From the NCBI GenBank assembly GCA_019187185.1, contig JABAQU010000011.1:62001-126000 (forward strand): a stretch of DNA of 64,000 nt, written 5' to 3'. The position numbers and the translations under genes were made by a program. Below are positions 1 to 7,750 of the stretch, one piece after another (the stretch's first letter is position 1; each line of letters begins with the position of its first letter). Origin of the DNA: Steroidobacteraceae bacterium. GTDB taxonomy: Bacteria; Pseudomonadota; Gammaproteobacteria; Steroidobacterales; Steroidobacteraceae. Below the pieces are notes generated by a model. It saw nothing but the letters and a program-made list of their open reading frames with translations. It searched no databases and had not been told where the DNA came from.

Positions 1-2
1 TT

Positions 3-95
3 TTTGCCGCGACGCGGCCGACCCTGCCCTTCAACGGCTACGCCGCCGAAGTGGCGTCCCTCTACGGTGGCATGGACCTGCGGCGCTGGTTCTGA
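3..95 (+). CDS. msrP: MsrP (YedY) catalytic subunit, C-terminal end only
   Basis: The window opens inside a gene. An open frame from base 3 ends at TGA 93-95 and encodes the last 30 residues, including [20 protein letters not shown]. An FNGY...V..LY.GMDL ending is what I expect at the C-terminus of the periplasmic molybdopterin protein MsrP, which repairs oxidised methionines in envelope proteins. The gene directly downstream, 16 bases away, is its usual heme partner msrQ, which strongly supports the call. Only the tail is present, so no catalytic residue can be checked. Confidence 0.72.
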   Translation, partial: FAATRPTLPFNGYAAEVASLYGGMDLRRWF

Positions 96-111
96 CCGGG
101 CCGCTCGCGTC

Positions 112-774
112 ATGACCGTCGAACAGCGCTATCGCCGGCTCTGGAAGCCGCTCGTGTTCGTCGCGGCGCTCACCCCTGCGCTGCTGCTGCTCGCCGGCGC
201 ACTCGGAGTCGGTGGCCGGCGGCTCGGCCCCGACCCGGTCGAGGACCTGCTGCTCACCTGCGGCAAGACCACGCTCAATCTCCTGTGGATCACGCTCGCC
301 GTGACACCCCTCGCGCATCTGCTCCACCGGCCGCAGCTGCTGCGGTTGCGCCGCACGCTCGGACTGTTCGTGTTCTTCTATGCGCTGCTGCACTTCGGCA
401 TCTATCTCGTGCTCGACCGCAGCCTCGATGTCGCGATGATCACCGGGGACATCGTCAAGCGCCCCTACATCACGATCGGCTTCACTGCGCTCGTGCTGCT
501 CGTGCCGCTCGCGGCCACGTCGACCAACCGCATGATGCGCAGGCTCGGGCGACGCTGGCAGCGCCTGCACCGTCTCGTCTACGCGATCGCGGTGCTCGCG
601 GCCTGGCACTACTACTGGCAGGTCAAGCGGGATGTGACCGAGCCGCTGCTTTACGCGGGCCTGCTCGCGCTGCTGCTCGGCTGGCGGGTCTGGCATCGGC
701 GACGCGCACTGCGGAGCATGGCCGCGCGTGTCACATCGACGTACGGATCTGCCAGAGTTCCGGGTAGAACCTGA
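112..774 (+). CDS. msrQ: MsrQ, heme-binding membrane subunit of the MsrPQ system
   Basis: This 220-residue integral membrane protein has about six hydrophobic segments and belongs to the ferric-reductase-like transmembrane family. MsrQ passes electrons from the quinone pool or flavin reductase to MsrP in the periplasm. The expected heme-ligand histidines are visible at H94 (LLHFGIYL), H153 (RLHRLVY) and H166 (AAWHYYW). The ATG at 112 is chosen because the protein then begins MTVEQRYRRLWKPLVF, as MsrQ proteins do; the open frame extends further upstream but overlaps msrP. The 3' end overlaps the convergent kynA gene by 44 bases. Confidence 0.9.
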   Translation: MTVEQRYRRLWKPLVFVAALTPALLLLAGALGVGGRRLGPDPVEDLLLTCGKTTLNLLWITLAVTPLAHLLHRPQLLRLRRTLGLFVFFYALLHFGIYLVLDRSLDVAMITGDIVKRPYITIGFTALVLLVPLAATSTNRMMRRLGRRWQRLHRLVYAIAVLAAWHYYWQVKRDVTEPLLYAGLLALLLGWRVWHRRRALRSMAARVTSTYGSARVPGRT

Positions 775-1603
775 GCTCGAGCGCCTTCGCGAGGTACGAC
801 ACGCCGCCGGTGCCGCCCGTCCCCGGCTTGTGGCCGATGATGCGCTCGACCGTCTTCATGTGCTGGAAACGCCAGGTCTGGAACTTGTGGTCGACGTCGA
901 TCAGCCGCTCGGCCAGTTCGTAGAGATCGGGGTCCTTGTCCGCATTGTGGTACACGCCGAGCCAGGCGCCGGCAACCTGCTTGTTGGCACGGTAGGGCTC
1001 GGCGAAATTGCGCGCGACATAGTCGTCCGGGATCCCGTAACCGCGACGGGACAGCAGCCGCAGCGCCTCGTCGTAGAGCGACGGCGCATCGAGCGCGCGA
1101 CGCAAACGTGCCATGGCCGCCGGGTCGCGTCGATGCGCGGCGAGATAGTCCGCGTTCTTGTTGCCGAGCTGGAACTCGAGCAGCCGGTACTGCAGCGACT
1201 GGAACCCCGACGCGCGCCCGAGCGAGTTGCGGAATGCCGAGTAGTCGGCAGGCGTCATGGTCGCGAGCACGTCCCACACGGCGAGCAGCTGCACCTGGAT
1301 GCGGGCGATGCGCCCGAACATCTTGAACGAGGTGGCGAGATCGTCGCGTCGCACACAGGCGAGCACCCCGTCGAGCTCGTGCAGCATCAGGCGGATCCAG
1401 AGTTCGGAGGTCTGGTGCGCCACGATGAACAGCAGCTCGTCGTGTTCGCGCGAATTCGGGTGCTGCGCGTCGAGCAGCCTGTCGAGCGCGAGGTAACCAC
1501 CGTACGACTGCGACAGCGCGAGATCCCAGTGGACCTGCTCGTTCGACAGGTCGACGCGCTCGCTCGCGGCGAACGGGCAACCCGGGGGTGGGTCAGTCGT
1601 CAT
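731..1603 (-). CDS. kynA: Tryptophan 2,3-dioxygenase
   Basis: This 290-residue protein matches tryptophan 2,3-dioxygenase along its whole length. The enzyme is a cytoplasmic heme protein that opens the indole ring of L-tryptophan to give N-formylkynurenine, the first step of the kynurenine pathway. Visible family motifs are H63 in AHQTSELW (substrate-pocket histidine), the heme-ligand H258 in IIGHKPGTGGTGG, and the N-terminal QSYGGYLALD. The ATG start overlaps the stop of the upstream YgjP-like gene by 11 bases, so the two are probably cotranscribed. No kynB or kynU lies nearby, so the rest of the pathway must be elsewhere or absent. Confidence 0.95.
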   Translation of the reverse strand: MTTDPPPGCPFAASERVDLSNEQVHWDLALSQSYGGYLALDRLLDAQHPNSREHDELLFIVAHQTSELWIRLMLHELDGVLACVRRDDLATSFKMFGRIARIQVQLLAVWDVLATMTPADYSAFRNSLGRASGFQSLQYRLLEFQLGNKNADYLAAHRRDPAAMARLRRALDAPSLYDEALRLLSRRGYGIPDDYVARNFAEPYRANKQVAGAWLGVYHNADKDPDLYELAERLIDVDHKFQTWRFQHMKTVERIIGHKPGTGGTGGVSYLAKALELRFYPELWQIRTSM

Positions 1604-2360
1604 CGTTCATCATCCAGTCGGGCACGCGCCGCCAGCCGCCGAGGAGCTCACGGTCGAGGTTACGCCAGTCGGGCTCGTGCGTTGCGACGAGGCGCCAGAA
1701 GCGCGCGGAATGATTCATGTGTCGCGTGTGCGCGAGCTCGTGCACCAGCAGATAGCGGACGATCTCCGGCCGCTGGAATGCGAGGCACGCGTTCAGGCTG
1801 ATCGTGCCGCGCGTCGAGCAGCTGCCCCAGCGCGTGCGCTGGCGCCGTATCGACAGGCGGCGGTATTCGCATCCCATCTCGCGCGCCAGGGCCGCGAGCC
1901 AGGGCATGAGCCCGGCCGCGGCGCGTGCACCGACCCAGGCGCGCAGCAGCCGGCGCAGATCCGCGGGGCGTGGCGGCAAGCCGCGCAGCTCGAGGACTTG
2001 CGCCGTGCCGGCACCGCCGGCCGGGGCCGCCACGAGGCGCGCGCGGCCGGCGCCCGGCACGGTGCGCAACTGCCAGGTCTCGCCGAAGGCCGCGAGCTCC
2101 AGCCGGTCGGGTGGAAACGGGCGAGGCTCGGGGCATTCCCGCCGTGCGCGCTCGCGTCGTGTCTCGATCCAGTCGTGGTGCCGGTGCAGGAACTCGCGCA
2201 CCGTGCGTTGCCCGGTGCGCGGCGGCACCACCACCTCGACGCGCCCGCCGACGTGCACCCGCACGGTCAGGCGCCGCGCACGCCGGCTGTGCCGCACGAT
2301 GAACGGTGGCGCGTCGTGCGCATCGAACAGGGACAGCTGCGTCTCGGGTCGGTCGAACAT
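1593..2360 (-). CDS. YgjP-like (DUF45) zinc metallopeptidase-type protein
   Basis: This 255-residue protein has the YgjP/DUF45 fold signature. It has an N-terminal beta-rich region (SRRARRLTVRVHVGGRVEV), the RWGSCSTRGTISLNACL motif at about 178-194, and the zinc-binding HELAH at 207-211 followed by HMNHSARFW. The family resembles SprT-type metallopeptidases; its cellular substrate is not established. It begins at ATG 2360 and lies upstream of kynA with an 11-base overlap. A 46-base divergent spacer separates it from the ABC transporter genes. The family call is sure, the function is not. Confidence 0.85.
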   Translation of the reverse strand: MFDRPETQLSLFDAHDAPPFIVRHSRRARRLTVRVHVGGRVEVVVPPRTGQRTVREFLHRHHDWIETRRERARRECPEPRPFPPDRLELAAFGETWQLRTVPGAGRARLVAAPAGGAGTAQVLELRGLPPRPADLRRLLRAWVGARAAAGLMPWLAALAREMGCEYRRLSIRRQRTRWGSCSTRGTISLNACLAFQRPEIVRYLLVHELAHTRHMNHSARFWRLVATHEPDWRNLDRELLGGWRRVPDWMMNDDD

Positions 2361-2383
2361 GGGAGTGCCGCTGCCATGATATC

Positions 2384-2395
2384 AGCCGATCGGCT
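2384..2395. promoter_or_regulatory. 12-bp perfect palindrome between divergent genes
   Basis: AGCCGATCGGCT is self-complementary and sits in the 46-base spacer between the YgjP-like gene (minus) and the ABC ATPase (plus). It directly precedes TAGCAT (2395-2400), which could serve as a weak -10 element for the ABC gene. The position would suit an operator, but the site is short and GC-rich, so chance is possible. Confidence 0.3.
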
Positions 2396-2406
2396 AGCAT
2401 GGCCGC

Positions 2407-3291
2407 GTGGCGCCGATCCTCGAAGTCCGCAATCTCGTCAAGTTGTATCCGCGAGTGACGGCCGTCGACGGGGTGTCGTTCGAGGTTGCCGAGGGGTGCT
2501 GCTTCGGGCTTCTCGGGCCGAACGGCGCCGGCAAGACGACCACCGTCGAAATCCTGGAGGGCATCCTGCCCGCCTCCTCCGGTGAGGTGCTCTATCGGGG
2601 TGCGCGGCTCGACCACCGCTTCAGGAACGAGGCGGGCATCCTTTTCCAGAAGACCGCCCTGCAGGACTTCCTGACGGTCCGCCAGACCCTGAACCTCTTT
2701 CGCGGCCTGTATCCGCAGGGCTACGACATCGACGAACTGCTGCGCCTGTGCTCGCTGCAGAAGCTCGCGGATCGCGACAACCGCAAGCTTTCCGGCGGCC
2801 AGCAGCAGCGGCTGCTGCTCGCCGTCGCACTCGTCAACGACCCCTCGATACTGTTCCTCGACGAGCCGACGACGGGTTTCGATCCGCAGGCGCGGCGCAA
2901 TTTCTGGACATTGATCGAATCGGTCAAGGCGCGTCGCCGCACGATCGTCCTGACCACCCACTACATGGAGGAAGCGCAGCGCCTCTGCGACGAGATCGCG
3001 ATCATGGACCGCGGGCGGATCATCGCCCGCGGACCGCCGCGGCAGCTGCTCGCCGAGCATTTCGCGGAAGTGCTGATCGAGCTGCCGCGTGACGACTTTG
3101 GCGAGTCCGCGCGCCACCTGCCGCTGCGCGTGATCGACGGGGCCGACCGCATCGAGATCACCACCGACGATCTCGACGGCACGCTGAAGGCGCTGATGCA
3201 GGCGCAGGTGCCGCTGCGCAACCTGCGCATCCGGCCGCCGAACCTCGAGGATCTGTTCCTCGAGCTCACGGGCAAGGAACTGCGCCCGTGA
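2407..3291 (+). CDS. ABC-2 type exporter, ATP-binding subunit
   Basis: This 294-residue ATPase carries all core motifs: Walker A GPNGAGKT (37-44), the signature LSGGQQQR (128-135), Walker B ILFLDEP (148-154) and a switch histidine in LTTHYMEEAQ. It resembles the DrrA/CcmA group of multidrug or polysaccharide exporters. The start is GTG 2407; an ATG eight bases earlier is in another frame. The C-terminal 70 residues form the regulatory tail seen in this group. The next gene encodes its membrane partner and starts at the last base of this stop codon, which implies coupled translation. The substrate cannot be told. Confidence 0.9.
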   Translation: MAPILEVRNLVKLYPRVTAVDGVSFEVAEGCCFGLLGPNGAGKTTTVEILEGILPASSGEVLYRGARLDHRFRNEAGILFQKTALQDFLTVRQTLNLFRGLYPQGYDIDELLRLCSLQKLADRDNRKLSGGQQQRLLLAVALVNDPSILFLDEPTTGFDPQARRNFWTLIESVKARRRTIVLTTHYMEEAQRLCDEIAIMDRGRIIARGPPRQLLAEHFAEVLIELPRDDFGESARHLPLRVIDGADRIEITTDDLDGTLKALMQAQVPLRNLRIRPPNLEDLFLELTGKELRP

Positions 3292-4298
3292 TGCGGCGGC
3301 TCCTCGCCGTCTGGCACGCACGCAATCTCGAGTTCCTGCGCGATCGCGGCTCGCTCGTGTTCACGCTGCTGCTGCCCGTCGCACTGATCGTCGGCATGAG
3401 TTTCGTCTTCGGCGGACCGGAACGCGCGGTGTTCAAGGTGGGCGTCGTGACCGACGATCTCGCGAGTGTCGATCATCCGTTCATGCTCGAGCGCTTCGTC
3501 GACTTCGTGCCCGTCGAGGACATCGCCGCTGCGGCCCGCAAGGTCGGCCGCCATCAGCTCGACCTGCTGCTCGACGTGCAGGCGGGCCGCACGCGCTACT
3601 GGGTCAATACCGATTCACCGAAGGGCTACATCGCCGAGCGGCTGCTGCTGCAGGCGGATCCGCACGCGATCCGCGAGCCGGTGACAGGCAAGGCGGTGCG
3701 CTACGTCGACTGGCTCTTTCCGGGCATCCTCGGCATGAACATGATGTTCAGCTGCCTGTTCGGTGTCGGCTACGTGGTACTGCGCTACCGCAAGAGCGGC
3801 TTCCTGAAGCGCCTCAACGCGACACCGATCACGGCATTCGAGTTCCTCGCGGCCCAGGTGCTGTCGCGGCTCGCGCTCATCCTGGTCGTGACGACCATCC
3901 TCTATGTCGGTGCCGGTTTCGTGATCGGCTTCCATTCGGCCGGCAACCCCGCGCTGCTCCTGCTGGTCGCCGCGCTCGGCGCGTTGTCGCTGATCGCACT
4001 CGGGCTCACGATCGCGGCCCGCTTCTCGAGCGACGAACTGGTCGGCGGCCTCCTGAATACGCTCACCTGGCCCATGATGCTGCTCTCGGGGGTCTGGTTC
4101 TCGCTCGAGGGCTCCCCGGACTGGGTCCGTTTCGTCGCAAAACTCTTTCCGCTGACGCACATGCTCGATGCCGCCCGCGCGGTGATGATCGACGGCGCGG
4201 GACTGCGCGCGATTTCGGCACAGCTCATCTACCTCGCACTCACGACGCTCGTGTTCCTCGGCTTCGGTGCGTGGTCGTTCAAGTGGCGCGCCGACTGA
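3291..4298 (+). CDS. ABC-2 type exporter, permease subunit
   Basis: This 335-residue membrane protein has one N-terminal span, a roughly 100-residue extracytoplasmic loop, then about five C-terminal spans, the layout of ABC-2 permeases with a large first loop. The conserved LFPLTHMLDAARAVM segment near the end is typical. ATG 3291 is chosen because it overlaps the upstream stop in a TGATG junction; a GTG three bases earlier is also possible. With the preceding ATPase it forms a homodimeric or 2+2 exporter of unknown substrate. Confidence 0.88.
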   Translation: MRRLLAVWHARNLEFLRDRGSLVFTLLLPVALIVGMSFVFGGPERAVFKVGVVTDDLASVDHPFMLERFVDFVPVEDIAAAARKVGRHQLDLLLDVQAGRTRYWVNTDSPKGYIAERLLLQADPHAIREPVTGKAVRYVDWLFPGILGMNMMFSCLFGVGYVVLRYRKSGFLKRLNATPITAFEFLAAQVLSRLALILVVTTILYVGAGFVIGFHSAGNPALLLLVAALGALSLIALGLTIAARFSSDELVGGLLNTLTWPMMLLSGVWFSLEGSPDWVRFVAKLFPLTHMLDAARAVMIDGAGLRAISAQLIYLALTTLVFLGFGAWSFKWRAD

Positions 4299-4320
4299 GC
4301 CGCTCCCGGAGGGATGCCAC

Positions 4321-5391
4321 TTGCGCTTCTACAGCGACAACAACGCAACCGTATGCCCTGAACTGCTGGCGGCGATCGTCGAGGCGAACGCCGCGCCGAC
4401 CCGCGGCTATGGCGACGATCGCTGGACACAGGGGCTCGACCGGGCGTTCGGGCGATTCTTCGACGCTCCGGTCGCGACCTTTCCGGTCACGACCGGTACC
4501 GCAGCGAACGCGCTCGCAATCGCGACCGTCGTTCCACCCTGGGGTGCAGTCTACGCACACGAGGAATCGCACGTGGTGCGCGACGAATGCGGTGCACCGG
4601 AATTTTTCGGCGCGGGCCTGCGCCTCGTGTCGCTCGCGGGTGCGGGGGCGAAGCTCGATGCCCAGACGCTCGCGCGCGCCCTCGATGCGATGCCGCCGTC
4701 CGTCCACACGGTGCAACCGACGGCGGTCACGATCACGCAGGCCACCGAACTCGGTCGCGTCTACCGTCCCGGCGAGATTGCCGCGCTCACCGCCCTCGCC
4801 CACGAACGGGGGCTCCTCGTGCACATGGACGGCGCACGCCTCGCGAATGCGCTCGTGGCACTCGGCTGTGAACCCGGCGACATCACTGCGCGTGCCGGCG
4901 TCGACGTGCTGTCGTTCGGCGCCACCAAGAACGGCGGGCTCGCGGCGGAAGCGGTGGTGTTCTTCCGCCCCGAACTCGCGCGCGACTTCGAACTGCGGCG
5001 CAAGCGAGCGGGCCACTTGCTGTCCAAGGCCCGCTATGCCTCGGCGCAGCTCCTCGCCTATGTCGAGGGCGACGTATGGCGACGCAATGCCGCGCACGCC
5101 AACCGCGGTGCCCGCGAGATCGGCGCCGCCTGTGGCGCGGCGCTCCTCGAACCCGTGGAGGCCAACGAGGTCTTTGCGCGCCTCGGCGAGGACGGCAAAG
5201 CGCAGCTGCGCGCGCTCGGCTTCGAGTTCTACGACTGGGGCGCGAACGGCTCGGGGGAGGCGCGCTTCGTCGTGAGCTGGGACCAGGACCTGTCGCAGGT
5301 CGAGGCGCTCAGTCGCGCGATCCGGGCGCTGCCGGCCAGTCGCGGAACGGAAACGGCACTGCATCGTCCGCGAAGGTCAGAAACGCAATGA
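4321..5391 (+). CDS. Low-specificity threonine aldolase-like PLP enzyme
   Basis: This 356-residue fold-type I PLP enzyme belongs to the threonine aldolase/beta-eliminating lyase family, which splits L-threonine or related beta-hydroxy amino acids to glycine and an aldehyde. K203 in SFGATKNGG is the Schiff-base lysine, and D170 in HMDGARLAN contacts the pyridine nitrogen. The start is probably TTG 4321: GGAGGG lies at 4308-4313, seven bases upstream, and the protein then begins LRFYSDNNAT as in relatives. Upstream in-frame codons overlap the permease gene. The 3' end overlaps the convergent DUF4389 gene by 83 bases. Exact substrate is uncertain. Confidence 0.85.
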   Translation: MRFYSDNNATVCPELLAAIVEANAAPTRGYGDDRWTQGLDRAFGRFFDAPVATFPVTTGTAANALAIATVVPPWGAVYAHEESHVVRDECGAPEFFGAGLRLVSLAGAGAKLDAQTLARALDAMPPSVHTVQPTAVTITQATELGRVYRPGEIAALTALAHERGLLVHMDGARLANALVALGCEPGDITARAGVDVLSFGATKNGGLAAEAVVFFRPELARDFELRRKRAGHLLSKARYASAQLLAYVEGDVWRRNAAHANRGAREIGAACGAALLEPVEANEVFARLGEDGKAQLRALGFEFYDWGANGSGEARFVVSWDQDLSQVEALSRAIRALPASRGTETALHRPRRSETQ

Positions 5392-5560
5392 CCTGCGCCG
5401 CGTAGCGCGCGAGCGCGCCGCCGAAACGGCTGAGGTCGTCGTTCGCACGCCCGCCGACGAGGCGCACGACGAGTTGCACGACGGTCGTGACACACAGTAC
5501 CCACGCCACGATCCAGAACGCGAAGGCGAGCACGATCATCTGCAGGATCCGCGTACCCAT
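5309..5560 (-). CDS. DUF4389 small membrane protein
   Basis: This 83-residue protein has one or two hydrophobic segments near the N-terminus (LQMIVLAFAFWIVAWVL). It ends with the family hallmark FLTFADDAVPFPFRDWP, as DUF4389 proteins do. The function of the family is unknown; members are often described as possible lipase-associated membrane proteins without strong evidence. Its 3' end runs 83 bases into the convergent aldolase gene, an unusually long coding overlap, yet both reading frames match families. Confidence 0.75.
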   Translation of the reverse strand: MGTRILQMIVLAFAFWIVAWVLCVTTVVQLVVRLVGGRANDDLSRFGGALARYAAQVIAFLTFADDAVPFPFRDWPAAPGSRD

Positions 5561-5572
5561 GTCCGTGACCTC

Positions 5573-6298
5573 TCAGCTGGCGGTCAAAGTCGCGAGCAGA
5601 CGCTTCGCCGCGGCGAACTCGGGGGCGAGCAGCAGCGCACGCTCGAGCGCGCTGCGGGCCGCCACGGCGTCACCCCGTTGCAGCGCGACGCGCGCGAGCT
5701 GCAGGTAGCCCTCCGGCGCGCCCCAGGCAGGGAGCGGCGCGACGTCCTGCCGTTCCGTCTCGAACGCCGCCACGGCCCTGCGAAGCGTCGCGAAGGCACG
5801 CTCGTGGTCGCCGTCGAGCGCGGCACCGACGAGCAGTACGCGCGGATTGCGGGGCGCGAGCGCGAGCGCCCTGCCGGCCTGCGCACCGCTGCGCGGCCCG
5901 AGGAGCGGCGCCTTCCACGGCTGGAGGGTCGCGAGCAGCTTCATGCACGCCGCCTGCAACGCGAGCGCGTCGGCGAAGTCGCCACGGCCGCCGAGCGAAC
6001 GGTCGAGGTGCACGACACACTGTTCGGCAGCCGCCTTCGCGCTGCGCTTGTCGCGCGGCTGCATGAGCAGCGCAACCCGGTACTGGCCGAGCCCGAGGTA
6101 ATAGTCCCGCAGCGCCTCGTCCGGGGTGCCGGCCGAATCGCCTCGCGGCAGCGTCGCGATGACCGTGCGCAATGCGCGCAGGTCCTCGGTGTACCACGCG
6201 AACTCGATGCGTCCCTCGACATCGTTCCATTCGGCGGCGATGGCGCGGCCCCCGGGCAGCGCGAGCAGTGCGAGGGCGACGGCGACGCGACGAAACAT
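5573..6298 (-). CDS. Exported TPR-like protein of unknown function
   Basis: This 241-residue protein starts at ATG 6298 with a clear signal peptide (MFRRVAVALALLALPGGRAIAA, cleavage expected after AIA-A). The mature part is helical with Ala/Leu/Arg-rich repeats. A C-terminal pattern of TPR type (GYLQLARVALQRGDAVAARSA) is visible. I recognise no named family. It is divergent from tatD across a 31-base spacer, and the DUF4389 gene follows 12 bases downstream, so those two may be cotranscribed. A frame extension upstream to 6421 overlaps tatD and lacks a signal peptide, so I reject it. Confidence 0.65.
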   Translation of the reverse strand: MFRRVAVALALLALPGGRAIAAEWNDVEGRIEFAWYTEDLRALRTVIATLPRGDSAGTPDEALRDYYLGLGQYRVALLMQPRDKRSAKAAAEQCVVHLDRSLGGRGDFADALALQAACMKLLATLQPWKAPLLGPRSGAQAGRALALAPRNPRVLLVGAALDGDHERAFATLRRAVAAFETERQDVAPLPAWGAPEGYLQLARVALQRGDAVAARSALERALLLAPEFAAAKRLLATLTAS

Positions 6299-6329
6299 CG
6301 GCAACGTTCGGTAGAATGGCGGGACGACC

Positions 6330-7154
6330 GTGGCCAACGATAGCACAGCGCCCGCGCCGCTGATCGACATCGGCGCGAACCTCACCCACGACAGTTTCGA
6401 TCCCGATCGCGAGGCCGTCATCGCGCGCGCGCGCGCCGCCGGCGTGGTGCAGATGGTCGTGACCGGCGCGAGCCTCGCGGGCAGCGCGCAGGCGATGGAG
6501 CTTGCCGGCAGGCACCAGGGGGTACTTTTTGCGACGGCCGGCGTGCATCCGCATCACGCGCACGAGCTCGGCCACGCACAATGCGCTGAACTCGCAGCCC
6601 TTGCCGCGAGACCCGAAGTCGTCGCCGTCGGCGAGTGCGGCCTCGACTACTATCGCGATTTCTCGCCGCGCGATGCGCAGCGACGGGCGTTCGCGCGTCA
6701 GCTCGTGCTCGCCGCCGAGGTGGGCAAGCCCGTCTTCCTGCATCAGCGCGACGCGCACGCCGACTTCGTGGCGATCCTGCGCGAGCACCGCGCCGCGCTC
6801 GCGGGCGGCGTGGCGCACTGCTTTACGGCGGGCCGCGCAGAACTCGAGTGCTATCTCGAGCTCGACCTCGCGATCGGCATGACGGGCTGGATCTGCGACG
6901 AGCGGCGCGGCCGGCATCTGCCGGCGCTGATGCGCGACATCCCCAGCGGACGGCTGATGATCGAGACCGACGCGCCGTACCTGCTGCCACGCGATCTCGC
7001 GCCGAAGCCCGCCACGCGGCGCAATGAGCCGGCCTGGTTGCCCCACGTCGCACGTGCAGTCGCCGCTGCCCGCGGCGAATCGCCCGCTGTGTTCGCCGCC
7101 CATACGACACGGGCGGCACGTGCCCTCTTTCGCCTGCCCGACGGCCCCTCCTAG
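6330..7154 (+). CDS. tatD: TatD-family metal-dependent deoxyribonuclease
   Basis: This 274-residue TIM-barrel hydrolase matches TatD rather than its YcfH paralogues, because the N-terminal motif is IDIGANLTHDSF instead of one with HxH. Metal ligands are visible: E102 (GECGLDYY), H138 (FLHQRDAH), H163 (AHCFTAG) and D214 (ETDAPYLLP). TatD enzymes degrade DNA in a metal-dependent 3'-5' manner and are linked to repair of oxidative damage. The start is GTG 6330. A TAGAAT hexamer at 6312-6317 could be its -10 element. No tatABC genes are nearby, which is common. Confidence 0.9.
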   Translation: MANDSTAPAPLIDIGANLTHDSFDPDREAVIARARAAGVVQMVVTGASLAGSAQAMELAGRHQGVLFATAGVHPHHAHELGHAQCAELAALAARPEVVAVGECGLDYYRDFSPRDAQRRAFARQLVLAAEVGKPVFLHQRDAHADFVAILREHRAALAGGVAHCFTAGRAELECYLELDLAIGMTGWICDERRGRHLPALMRDIPSGRLMIETDAPYLLPRDLAPKPATRRNEPAWLPHVARAVAAARGESPAVFAAHTTRAARALFRLPDGPS

Positions 7155-7750
7155 ACGGGCCGTGGATTGACGAGCGGGCTCGGCGAGGTCGCCGACTGCA
7201 GCGCCGCCCACCCGTCACGGTACTGTGACAGCACGGACTGCAGGAGGCCTCGATCTGGCGGCGGAAAATCCGCGCGCAGCGCATCGACCGGCACGGTCCA
7301 TTTCGGCAGGCCCTTCGGAAAGCGCGCGCGACGCGTGAACACGATGCGGCCCTCGACCGGTACCTCGCCGCTCAGGGCCTTGACCGCCGCGATCCGGTCG
7401 TAGAGCGCACCCTGGGGATTGGCAAAGGTGTGCCGCGCGGGACCGTTCATCACGGTCCAGTCGGTCATCTGGTCGCCGCCGAAAATGTTGCCGTTCACAT
7501 CGCGCAAATCGACGACCAGAATGCCGCGCGGCGTCAGCACCAGGTAATCGACATGATACGTGCCGCCGTTGCCATCCGGGACGAGCACGTCCGCGAGATG
7601 CTCGAACCCGGTGGACGTGATGGCCAGCGCGAGGCTGCGGCGCGCGCGGCGCAGGCGCCACCAGCGCCAGGCCCACGAGACCACGAGACCGAGCACGACA
7701 CCGCCGAGCACCAGCGCGACGAGCACGGGAGTCGGGGGCAGCCGGTTCAC
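7151..7750 (-). CDS. Membrane-anchored NERD-like nuclease-related protein
   Basis: This 199-residue protein has an N-terminal membrane span (VLVALVLGGVVLGLVVSW) followed by a NERD-like domain: FEHLADVL, the pattern YHVDYLVLTPRGILVVDLRDVNG, and a tryptophan further on. NERD domains share the PD-(D/E)xK nuclease fold. The expected ExK is replaced here by DLR, so activity is doubtful. The GTG start at 7750 overlaps the thrC stop in a GTGA junction, making it the last gene of the threonine operon. Its 3' end overlaps tatD by four bases. Confidence 0.7.
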   Translation of the reverse strand: MNRLPPTPVLVALVLGGVVLGLVVSWAWRWWRLRRARRSLALAITSTGFEHLADVLVPDGNGGTYHVDYLVLTPRGILVVDLRDVNGNIFGGDQMTDWTVMNGPARHTFANPQGALYDRIAAVKALSGEVPVEGRIVFTRRARFPKGLPKWTVPVDALRADFPPPDRGLLQSVLSQYRDGWAALQSATSPSPLVNPRPV

